From contig NC_080074.1 in the NCBI RefSeq assembly GCF_949987535.1, positions 43,321,641 to 43,385,640 of the forward strand: DNA of 64,000 nt, read 5' to 3'. The notes under the pieces were generated by a model. That model was given only the letters and a program-made list of their open reading frames with translations. It did not search any database and had not been told where the DNA came from. Below are positions 54,603 through 64,000 of the stretch, piece by piece. Both the position numbers and the translations under genes were made by a program. Every line of letters begins with the position of its first letter. Position 1 is the first letter of the stretch. The DNA is from Balaenoptera acutorostrata (taxonomy: Eukaryota > Chordata > Mammalia > Artiodactyla > Balaenopteridae).

Positions 54603-54729
54603 GGAATTCTCTGGCGGTCCATGGTTAGGACTCTGCACATTCAGTCTTAGGGCCCAGTTTCAATGCCTGGTCGCGGAACTAAGATCCTCCTGCAAGCAGC
54701 GTACCATGGCCAAAAAAAAAAAAAAAAAA
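54603..54729 (+). mobile_element. CHR-type SINE, short form
   Basis: Head ggaattctctggcggtccat, pure poly(A) tail of about 19. TSD agcctcactg (54593-54602, 54730-54739). The B-box-like region is mutated (gtttcaatgcc). Confidence 0.92.
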
Positions 54730-54739
54730 AGCCTCACTG

Positions 54740-55659
54740 CCTGGATTTCAAAGCTCACTCTCCCCTTGAGGCTTTTCTCCCAAGTTCCTTTGTGTGCTCC
54801 TTGTCTGGCACTGTTCCCTTTACAAAACAGGGATGCTGGGCAGTCCCGAGCTCAAGGAAAGATCCCATCAACTCTGCTTACTTCCTTATTTATCGCTTTT
54901 TGTTCTCTTTCAACTCTGATTCCTGAAGAATTCCAAAGAGTGAGGAATTCTTTCCAATGTGCTAGAATTACATTCTAGCCGCATATACTAATTTCACTAT
55001 TATAACTATACAACCAGTAATTCCTAGCAAATGCATGGAGAGCTATGCCACCGCAGAAGAAAATAATAGATGTTCTAAACACACCAATATTCTCCTGCCT
55101 TGAATTCTGCCAACAACCTGTGGCTTCTCCTGGCTCTAAGGTGCTTAAGAGTCTATCATTTCATTGAAACTTCCTCCACGATGACTGGGTACGGGTTATC
55201 TCTTCTCTGTGATTGCTTTCTTACCAAACGTTGAATATATCAGTCTTGGGAGAATAGATGGAGATATGAGGAGAGAAGCAAGAAGGGGTTAAAACAGGAA
55301 GAAATGTATGCTTCAAGGAAAGAAGATTCTTTTAGCTGCCTCTAAAAATATTTAAGCTTCATTTGGAGAGACACTTTAAAAAAATCTTCCTACTGGAATA
55401 GCATGGGTAAAAGTAAATACAAAAGTAAGACACAAAACAGGAAATGCTAAGAAACCTCGCAAAATTTCATTAGGTGATGAATGTAATTTGCTATGTATTG
55501 ATGGCATATTGATGCATTTTCTCTTTAAAATAAGACTGATTATCACAAAATAGATAGCTATGTAATACCATTATAAACTGCCTTCTGTGACGTTGTGGGT
55601 CAAACCCTATTCTTTATGTACTTGTGACAGTACATAAAGCCTTTTGCATCATTGCTGTC
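54740..55659. other. Single-copy-looking sequence
   Basis: No gene or repeat recognised. Confidence 0.45.
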
Positions 55660-56215
55660 CTTGTCCTCCAACACCAGTGTCATTTGGGGGTTTTGTGGAT
55701 GTCTATCCAGCGTCCATTTCCCATTTTTCTTGTGGCAGAGTTCTAATTCTTTTAGGGAGTCACTCCCTCCCACACTCACGTGTGATGGATAAGTCACCTC
55801 ACCTGCTCTAGGCGTGGCAGGTGTCCCAGGCTTAGCCGATCAGAGCATCCCACTCTTCTAGCCTATGGATTGGTTCAGTGATGGGTACTGATTCATTCAG
55901 AGCCAGTGAAACTCAAATCTGGGACTTTTGCGAGAACCATTGGGAGAAAGTCTCTGTCTCCTCAATATCAATCTAAGCCTGACAGTGACAGCGACCACTA
56001 CACAGAGAGGGTCAGCCTGATGCCAAATGCAGCAGAGGATAGCAGAGCTGACAGATGATGAGAGAGAGATTCTTGATAGTTTTAAGGTCACAGATCCAAT
56101 CAGATGAAGGCCCTGGTCTTTTTACTTATTAGGAAAAATAAATTCCCTTTCTACTTAAGCCCGTTTAAGTTGGGGGTTTTGTCCCTTGCAAACTGAAGAG
56201 TGCTGACTAATATAG
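55660..56215 (+). mobile_element. Old LTR (MaLR/ERVL-type)
   Basis: The right end 'aaaataaattccctttctac', 'ttaagcccgtttaagttggg' and 'gagtgctgactaatata' is a typical placental LTR terminus with AATAAA. The left part is diverged, so the start is approximate. Confidence 0.6.
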
Positions 56216-57365
56216 TGCAGCGCCCCCTCTCCTGCTCCACTCTTTGGCTGTTCTCTTCTCAGTGGTGCTCACCCCACATGTGGACACACACCCCCACCAG
56301 GCACTGAGCACCCTCGTTTGGGCCTGTTGTATAGCAGGACTTTATAGCACATGGTTTTAGCTGCCACAATTCTTTAATTTCTTCAGCTATCCCTACCCCC
56401 TGAAATTGTCTCACGGATCGTCTTGCCTCATGCTGGTCCACACCAGTACTCGGGGACCTTTCTCTTATCTGTTCTTCAAGTCCCTAGACTCCCAAGCCTC
56501 CTGTCCCTTGGGCTGTCCTGAGAAAACAAAACATTCTCGATATTTGAATAAGCAGCGCAATTTAGACCTCCCAAATCAGCCTTTTCCATTCAGATGAACT
56601 CAGGGCTCTACCAAAAAAATCCATATATTCTTTAAAAGAAAATCCTACTACAGGGTTTCTACCCTTATACAGAGATCAAGAAGAAATTTGAAATGATCTT
56701 TTTTTTTTTAACTATCTTATTTTATAATTGCAGTTGTGTAAGGTAAGTAATACTCTGTTTCCCTCCATTTTTCATAGAACATGTTGCTATCTAGAACATG
56801 CAATAAGAAGTGAATAAATGGCTGTTCATGCAGTGTCCACTGAAAAACCAACCTCATTTTTTCTCTGATGCTGTTACATAGACCTAACTTCTTTGGAAAT
56901 TGCTCTCTGGAGTGTATTACTTGGAGGATAGCTACACTGAGTTCAACATTATAACATATTTGAAGTTCCAAGAAATTTAAGCTTCATGTTCCAGGGAATA
57001 CTGAGAACTTGAGCCAACCCAAACATGAAAACCCCACAAAGACCAAAGAATAAGCTCAACCTCATCTTCACTAAACAAGTACAGGCCCCGCATCTTCATC
57101 TCCACCATGTCTGAAGACATGATTGGATGATGGGTGATGCCTGGGCATCCATATTTTGTAAAGTTTCCTTTGAAAATATTCTGATTGTCACTGAATTTTC
57201 AAACAGCATTTTAGGGGTTCAAATGTTGATAAAGAAAGAGAGATGTACAAGGGCCTTGATGCTCTATGTTGGAAATGGACACACTTCAGTGTCTTCTCTC
57301 TATCTGTAGAGTCAGGCATTCTAAGAAGGAACTGGAATTTGCTTAGTGCTTTGGGTTCTTGAGAG
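56216..57365. other. Single-copy-looking sequence
   Basis: C/T-rich at 56220-56590, AT-rich afterwards. No gene or repeat named. Confidence 0.45.
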
Positions 57366-57379
57366 GAAAAACATTTTTA

Positions 57380-57544
57380 TTTTATTTTATTTTTTTATTA
57401 AAAAAATTTTTTTTTTTATTTTTTGGCCCCGTGACCAGGGATCTTAGTTCACGTGGCATCTTAGTTCCCCGACCAGGGCTTGAACCCGCGCCCCCTGCAG
57501 TGGAAGCATGGAGTCTTAACCACTGGACCACCAACAAAGTCCCA
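57380..57544 (-). mobile_element. CHR-type SINE, short form
   Basis: Minus-strand copy. Tail (tttta)n at the left, head …ccaacaaagtccc at the right. A duplicated 'atcttagttc' motif lies in the body. TSD gaaaa(a/c)cattttta (57366-57379, 57545-57558), one mismatch. Confidence 0.92.
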
Positions 57545-57558
57545 GAAAACCATTTTTA

Positions 57559-58204
57559 GAGATCATCATTAATAATTCATAAATAAAAGAACCTTACCAG
57601 GTCAAAGACATTCAATATTTTTGTTTGTAATTTACCTTTAAATTTTGTCAGTGCCTTTAAAATGTTTGCCTACCATGAATCACTTTGAATGATTATTTTA
57701 AATGACTAATGGCAGCCCAGTGCTCTGTGATACAAAGATGGTTGTACCCCAGCTGCATTCCTCAGCAGACCTCGTTTAGAGGATTATGATCAGTATAGAA
57801 CAACTCTTTTAACAAGTTATATTAAATTGTTGGCTTGGGGATATGTACACTTGCATTTAACATCTTTTTGTCTTTAATTTAGATTATTTTATCTGAGGTT
57901 GGGGGAAAAAAGGAATGATTTTAGCCTATAGCTTCTCTGTGGTGGTGATGGAAATTCAGCAAGAACAAGGTTATTTTCTCTGCTGTTGTTGGCAAGGTCC
58001 TTTGCCTCAGAATCTGAAGGAATGACAAATGAAAGGATCATCTCCCTCCCTGTGAGCTTTGCAAATCAGAAATGACATTCCTTTCCTGGAGTGTGATCTT
58101 TTGTAAATGTGAGTTTACGCTTTCTGAAAGCTATGGTTTCTTGATCCAATAGTGTAGTTTGGGAGGTCAGAATTATCTGGGGGAACTTTTTCCAATACGT
58201 GTAT
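57559..58204. other. Unassigned sequence
   Basis: AT-rich, no repeat or gene recognised. Confidence 0.45.
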
Positions 58205-58240
58205 ACACACACACAGGTGCGCACACACACACCACACCCC
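58205..58240. repeat. (CA)n microsatellite
   Basis: Interrupted acac array just before the L1 start. Confidence 0.85.
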
Positions 58241-58281
58241 TTAGATGCTGTGGCAAGAATTTAAGTGAAGAGAGCAGAGTC

Positions 58282-58290
58282 AAGATGGCG
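58282..58290 (+). promoter_or_regulatory. YY1-like site at the L1 5' end
   Basis: aagatggcg lies about 14 bp from the inferred L1 start. In primate L1 a YY1 site at the same place sets the transcription start. The motif is seen; the role here is inferred. Confidence 0.5.
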
Positions 58291-58808
58291 TACTAGGAGG
58301 ACGCGGAATTCGTGTCTCCTCACAACTAGGGCACCTACCAGGCATCGGTGGGGGACCACAGACCCCTAAGGGGATGGGAGGAACCCCCAGCAACCGGCGG
58401 TTTCAATTATAGTTTTATTTTTCCTGATATATTTTTTATCTTCTCATTTTATTTTGTTTTTCATTCTTTGATATTGTACTGCTCCTTTCTTTCTTTCTTT
58501 CTTTCTTTTTTTAACCACATCATGAAACTTGCAGGATCTTGGTTCCCAGGCCAGAGGTCGGGCCTGACTCCTGTGGTGGGAGCTCCAAGTCCAAACCACT
58601 GGACTAACACAGAACATCAGACCCCAGGGAATATCAGTCGGAGTGAGGCCTCCCAGAGGTCCTCATCTCAGCGCCAACACCCGGCTCTAGCCAACTGCCT
58701 GCAAACTCCAGTGCTGGACGTCTCAGGCCAAACAACCAGTAAGACAGGAATACAGCACCACCCATCAAAAAAAAAAAAAAAAGAAATGACAAAAAATATA
58801 TGTTACAG

Positions 58809-59670
58809 ATGAAGAAGCAAGGTAAAAACCTACAAGACCAAATAAATGAAGACGAAATAGGCAATCTACCTGAAAAAGAATTCAGAGTAATGCTAGTAAA
58901 GAGGATCCAAAATCTTGGAAACAGAATGGAGAAAATACAAGAAACATTTAACAAGGATCTAGAAGAACTAAAGAGCAAACAAACAGTGATGAGCAACACA
59001 ATTACTGAAATTAAAAATACTCTAGACGAAATCAGTAACAGAATAATTGAGGCAGAAGAACAGATAAGTGAGCTGGAAGATAAAATGGTGGAAATAACTG
59101 CCAGGGAGCAGAATAAAGAGAAAAGAATGAAAAGAATTGAGGACAGTCTCAGAGACCTCTGGGAAAACATTAAACACACCAACATTCGTATTATAGGGGT
59201 CCCAGAAGAAGAAGAGAAAAAGAAAGGGTCTGAGAAAATATTTGAGGAGATTATAGTCAAAAACTTCCCTAACATGGGAAAGGAAATAATCAAGTCCAGG
59301 AAGCACAGAGGGTGCATACAGGATAAACCCAAAGAGAAACATGCCAAGACACATATTAATCAAACTGTCAAAACTTAAGTACAAAGAAAAAATATTAAAA
59401 GCAGCAAGGGAAAACAACAAATAACATACAAGGGGATCCCCATAAGGTTAACAGCTGATCTTTCAGCAGAAACTCTGCAAGCCAGAAGGGAGTGGCAGGA
59501 CATATTTAAAGTGATGAAAGGGGAAAACCTACAACCAAGATTCCTCTACCCATCAAAGATCTCATTCAGATTCGATGGAGAAATCAAAACCTTTATAGAC
59601 AAACAAAAAGCTAAGAGAATTCAGCACCACCAAACCAGCTTTATAGCAAATGCTAAAGGAACTTCTCTAG
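58809..59670 (+). pseudogene. L1 ORF1, at least two frameshifts
   Basis: Starts MKKQGKNLQDQINEDE, followed by MEKIQETFNKDLEELKSK and the coiled coil. The first frame is lost after the NMGKEI segment (stop at 59376-59378). The C-terminal domain (GENLQPRFLYPSKISFRF) resumes in another frame and shifts again before the LKELL end near 59670. Compared with the copy at 961-1710 the N-terminus is intact here but the middle is broken, so the two copies are complementary fossils. Confidence 0.9.
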
Positions 59671-59728
59671 GCAGGAAACACAAGACAAGGAAAAGACCTA
59701 CAAAAACAAACCCAAAACAATTAAGAAA

Positions 59729-61354
59729 ATGGTAATAGTAATATATATATCGATAATTACCTTAAATGTAAATGGATTAAATGCTCCAACCAAAAGAGAT
59801 AGATTGGCTGAATGGATACAAAAACAAGACCCACATATATGCTGTCTACAAGAGACCCACTTCAGACCTAGAGGCACATACAGACTGAAAGTGAGGGGAT
59901 GGAAAAGGATATTCCATGCAAATGGAAATCAAAAGAAAGCTGGAGTAACAATTCTTGTATCAGACAAAATAGACTTTAAAACAAAGACTATTACAAGAGA
60001 CAAAGAAGGACACTGCATAATGATCAAGGGATCAATCCAAGAAGAAGATATAACAATTGTAAATATTTATGCATGCAACATAGGAGCACCTCAATACATA
60101 AGGCAAATGCTAACAGCCATAAAAGGGGAAATCGACAGTAACACAATAATGGTAGGGGACTTTAACATCCCACTATCACCAATGGACAGATCATCCAAAA
60201 TGAAAATAAATAAGGAAACACAAGCTTGTGACACATTAAAGAAGATGGACTTAACTGATATTTATAAGACAATCCATCCCAAAACAGTAGAATGCACTTT
60301 CTTCTCAAGTGCTCATGGAACATCCTCCAGGATAGATCATATCTTGGGTCACAAATCAAGCCTTGGTAAATTTAAGAAAATTGAAATCGTATCAAGTACC
60401 TTTTCTGACCACAAGGCTATGAGACTAGATATCAATTACAGGAAAAAAACTGTAAAAAATACAAACACATGGAGGCTAAACAATGCGCTACTAAATAACC
60501 AAGAGATCACTGAAGAAATCAAAGAGGAAATCAAAAAATACCTAGAAACAAATGACAGTGAAAACACGATGTCCCAAAACCTATGGGATGCAGCAAAAGC
60601 AGTTCTAAGAGGGAAGTTTATAGCAATACAATCCTACCTCAAGAAACAAGAAACATCTCAAATAAACAACCTAACCTTACACGTAAAGCAATTAGAGAAA
60701 GAAGCACAAAAAAACCCCAAAGTTAGCAGAAGGAAAGAAATCATAAAGATCAGATCAGAAATAAATGAAAAAGAAATGAAGGAAACAAAAGCAAAGATCA
60801 GTAAAACTAAAATCTGGTTCTTTGAGAAGATAAACAAAATTGATAAACCATTAGCCAGACTCATCAAGGAAAAAAGAGAGAAGACTCAAATCAATAGAAT
60901 TAGAAATGAAAAAGGAGAAGTAACAACTGACACTGCAGAAATACAAAGGATCATGAGAGATTACAAGCAACAATATGCCGGTAAAATGGACAACCTAGAA
61001 GAAATGGACAAATTCTTAGAAAAGCACAGCATTCCTAAACTGAACCAGGAAGAAATAGGAAATATAAACAGACGAATCACAAGCACTGAAATTGAAACTG
61101 TGATTAAAAACCTTCCAACAAACAAAATCCCAGGACCAGATGGCTTCACAGGCGAATTCCATCAAACATTTAGAGAAGAGCTAACACCTATCCTTCTCAA
61201 ACTCTTCCAAAATATAGCAGAGGGAGGAACACTCCCGAACTCATTCTACAAGGCCAGCATCACCCTGATACCAAAACCAGACAAAGATGTCATAAAAAAA
61301 GAAAACTACAGACCAATATCTCTGATGAACATAGATGCAAAAATCCTCAACTAA
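59729..61354 (+). pseudogene. L1 ORF2, N-terminal part: endonuclease and start of RT
   Basis: A 541-codon frame. The APE-type endonuclease has LNVNGLN at 12-18, Glu 42 in QETH, Asp 144 and Asn 146 in GDFN, and SDH at 226-228, so the known catalytic positions are kept. After it come the linker/Z region and the start of the RT with the [11 protein letters not shown] block. The frame stops after NIDAKILN, where a small deletion removes about a dozen codons relative to the family before homology resumes at [10 protein letters not shown]. Confidence 0.93.
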
Positions 61355-63873
61355 ATATTAGCAAAAGGATTATACACCATGATCAAGTGGGGTTTATCCC
61401 AGGAATGCAAGGATTCTTCAATATATGCAAATCAATCAGTGTGATACACCATATTTACAAATTGAACGATAAAAACCATCTGATCATCTCAATAGATGCA
61501 GAAAAAGCTTTCGACAAAATTCAACACCCATTTATGATAAAAAGTCTCCAGAAAGTAGGCATAGAGGGAACCTACCTCAACATAATAAAGGCCATATATG
61601 ACAAACCCACAGCCAACATCATTCTCAATGGTGAAAAACTGAAGCCATTCCCTCTAAGATCAGGAACAAGACAAGGTTGCCCACTCTCACCACTATTATT
61701 CAACATAGTTTTGGTAGTTTTAGCCACAACAATCAGAGAAGAAAAAGAAATAAAAGGAATCCAAACAGGAAAAGAAGAAGTAAAACTGTTGCTGTTTGCA
61801 GATGACATACTATACATAGAGAATCCTGAAGATGCTACCAGAAAACTACTAGAGCTAATCAATGAATTTGGTAGAGTAGCAGGATACAAAATTAATGCAC
61901 AGAAATCTCTTGCATTCCTATACACTAATGATGAAAAATCTGAAAGAGAAATTAAGGAAACACTCCCATTTACCATTGCAACAAAAAGAATAAACTACCT
62001 AGGAATAAACCTACCTAAGGAGACAAAAGACCTGTATGCAGAAAACTATAAGACACTGATGAAAGAAATTAAAGATGATAAAAACAGATGGAGAGATATA
62101 CCATGTTCTTGGATTGGAAGAATCAACATTGTGAAAATGACTATACTACCCAAAGCAATCTACAGATTCAATGCAATCCCTATCAAACTACCACTGGCAT
62201 TTTTCACAGAACTAGAACAAAAAATTTCACAATTTGTATGGAAACACAAAAGACCCCAAATAGCCAAAGCAATCTTGAGAAAGAAAAATGGAGCTGGAGG
62301 AATAAGTCTCCTTGACTTCAGACTATACTACAAAGCTACAGTAATCAAGACAGTATCGGGCTTCCCTGGTGGTGCAGTGGTTAAGAATCCACCTGCCAAT
62401 GCAGGGGATACGGGTTTGAGCCCTGGTCTGGGAAGATCCCACATGCCACGGAGCAACTAAGCCCGTGAGCCACAACTACTGAGCCCGCGTGCCACAACTA
62501 CTGAGCCCACATGCCACAACTACTGAAGCCCACATGCCTAGAGCCCGTGCTCTGCAACAAGAGAAGCCGCCGCAATGAGAAGCCCACGCACTGCAAAGAA
62601 GAGTAGCCCCCGCTCGCCACAACTAGAGAAAGCCTGCGCAGCAACGAAGACCCAATGCAGCCAAAAATAAATAAATAAAATAAATAAATTTATTAAAAAA
62701 AAAAAAGACAGTATGGTACTGGCACAAGAACAGAAATATAGATCAATGGAACAGGATAGACAGGCCAGAGATACACCCACACACATATGGTCACCTTATC
62801 TTCGATAAAGGAGGCAAGAGTATACAATGGAGAAAAGACAGCCTCTTCAATAAGTGGTGCTGGGAAAACTGGACAGCTACGTGTAAAAGAATGAAATTAG
62901 AACACTCCCTAACACCATACAGAAAAATAAACTCAAAATGGATTAAAGACCTAAGTGTAAGGCCAGACACTATCAAACTGTTGGAGGAAAACATAGGCAG
63001 AACACTATGACATAAATCACAGCAATATCCTTCTTGATCCACCTCCTAAAGAAATGGAAATAAAAACAAAAATAAACAAATGGGACCTAATGAAACTTAA
63101 AAGCTTTTGCACAGCAAAGGAAACCGTAAACAAGACCAAAAGACAACCCTCAGAATGGGAGAAAATATTTGCAAATGAAGCAACTGACAAAGGATTAATC
63201 TCCAAAATTTACAAGCAGCTCATGCAGCTCAATATCAAAAAAACAAACAACCCAATCCAAAAATGGGCAGAAGACCTAAATAGACATTTCTCCAGATAAG
63301 ATATACAGATTGCCAACAAACACATGAAAGAATGCTCAACATCACTAATCATTAGAGAAATGCAAATCAAAACTAGTATGAACTATCACCTCACACTGGT
63401 CAGAATGGCCATCATCAAAAAATCTAGAAACAATAAATGCTGGAGAGGGTGTGGAGGAGAGGGAACCCTCTTGCACTGTTGGTGGGAATGTAAATTGATA
63501 CAACCACTATGGAGAACAGTATGGAGGTTCCTTAAAAAACTAAAAATAGAATTATCATATGACCCAGCAATCCTACTACTGGGCATATACCCTGAGAAAA
63601 CCATACTTCAAAAAGAGTCGTGTATCACAATGTTCATTGCCGCTCTATTTACAATAGCCAAGACATGGTAGAAACGTAAGTGTCCATCAACAGAAGAATG
63701 GATAAAGAAGATGTGGCACATATATACAATGGCCTATTACTCAGCCATAAAAAGAAATGCAATTGAGTTATTTGTAGTGAGTTGGATGGACCTAGAGTCT
63801 GTCATACAGAGTGAAGTAAGTCAGAAAGAGAAGAGTAAATACCATATGCTAACACATATATATGGAATGTAAA
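61355..63873 (+). pseudogene. L1 ORF2, RT catalytic and C-terminal parts, split by a SINE
   Basis: After the deletion the frame runs 61387-62356 (native ORF2), with the RT metal-binding residues in IDAEKAFDK and FADD (residues 137-140 of the local frame). At 62357 the SINE enters and the frame continues 34 codons into it ([15 protein letters not shown]…) to a stop at 62458-62460. ORF2 homology resumes at 62715 and contains further stops (for example near 63008 and 63297). The cysteine-rich end is visible ([18 protein letters not shown]), and IYGM-stop marks the end. Confidence 0.93.
62357..62704 (+). mobile_element. CHR-type SINE, form A, inserted in L1 ORF2
   Basis: Same orientation as the L1. 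Head cgggcttccctggtggtgca, a body with three 'gccacaactactga' units, and an (aaat)n plus poly(A) tail. Perfect 10-bp TSD aagacagtat (62347-62356, 62705-62714). It postdates the L1. Confidence 0.96.
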
Positions 63874-64000
63874 AAAAAAAAAAAAAAGGTCATGAAGAAC
63901 CTAGGGGCAGGACGGGAATAAAGACGCAGACCTACTAGAGAATGGACTTGAGGACACGGGGAGAGGGAAGGGTAAGCTGGGACAAAGTGAGAGAGTGGCA

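Larger units (their letters stand above)
58268..64000 (+). mobile_element. Nearly complete L1, dead, continues past window end
   Basis: Sense order: short 5' UTR (58268-58808), ORF1 (58809-59670), ORF2 (59729 to about 63873, interrupted by a SINE), then an A-run and the start of the 3' UTR ('gaatggacttgaggacacgg') to the end. The 5' end carries gtcaagatggcg, typical of an intact L1 start. The 5' UTR contains a (ttct)n run at 58489-58511. ORF1 frameshifts, an ORF2 deletion near 61354 and a SINE in ORF2 rule out autonomous activity. Confidence 0.95.

Overview
This is mammalian nuclear DNA, almost certainly from a cetacean and probably a toothed whale. The diagnostic signal is at least 22 tRNA-derived SINEs of the CHR type, whose heads begin ggacttccctggtggcgcag or a close variant. 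This family is known from cetaceans, hippos and ruminants, and the long forms seen here are typical of whales. Ruminant Bov-tA/BovB and pig PRE-1 elements are absent. The L1 copies are the ruminant/whale-type L1, and the older layer (MIR, L2, MLT1-type LTRs, MER5/hAT and Tigger-like DNA elements) is shared by all placental mammals. Family names come from memory of consensus sequences, not from a database search.

I find no protein-coding gene, rRNA or functional tRNA gene. Open reading frames above about 60 codons fall in L1, in SINEs read on either strand, in L2/LTR fossils, or are chance frames. The window is therefore intergenic or deep-intronic sequence, and its content is mainly a layered record of retrotransposition. 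The one stretch with exon-like properties (about 23479-23639) is only a candidate.

Layout: 1-2414, 5' part of a broken L1 on the minus strand. 2.5-4.8 kb, MIR and a long L2 fossil split by an MLT1 solo LTR. 5-9 kb, sparse. 9.1-11.7 kb, a 5'-truncated L1 carrying a solo ERV LTR and two SINEs, all with target-site duplications (TSDs). 12.6-16.4 kb, L2, MIR, two related LTRs and SINEs. 16.4-24.7 kb, largely single-copy with SINEs, MER5A, MLT1 LTRs and a poly(A)-only insertion scar. 25.9-31.3 kb, dense LTR/SINE/MITE nesting. 31.5-37.7 kb, the longest mostly single-copy block, with a CT/CA microsatellite. 37.7-46.2 kb, SINE/L2/MIR/LTR mosaic. 46.2-58.2 kb, mixed single-copy and old repeats, including a Tigger-like MITE. 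58.27-64 kb, a nearly complete but dead plus-strand L1 with ORF1 frameshifts, an ORF2 deletion and a SINE inside ORF2. It runs off the window end.

The elements form a relative time scale: L2/MIR are oldest, then DNA transposons and MLT1 LTRs, then L1, then the ERV LTR and CHR SINEs. The L1 machinery is the expected mobiliser of the SINEs and of the poly(A)-only insertion. I found no undescribed biological system. The most unusual items are two SINEs with apparent 3' transduction, a poly(A)-only retroinsertion, a SINE with internal tandem amplification and the candidate exon.
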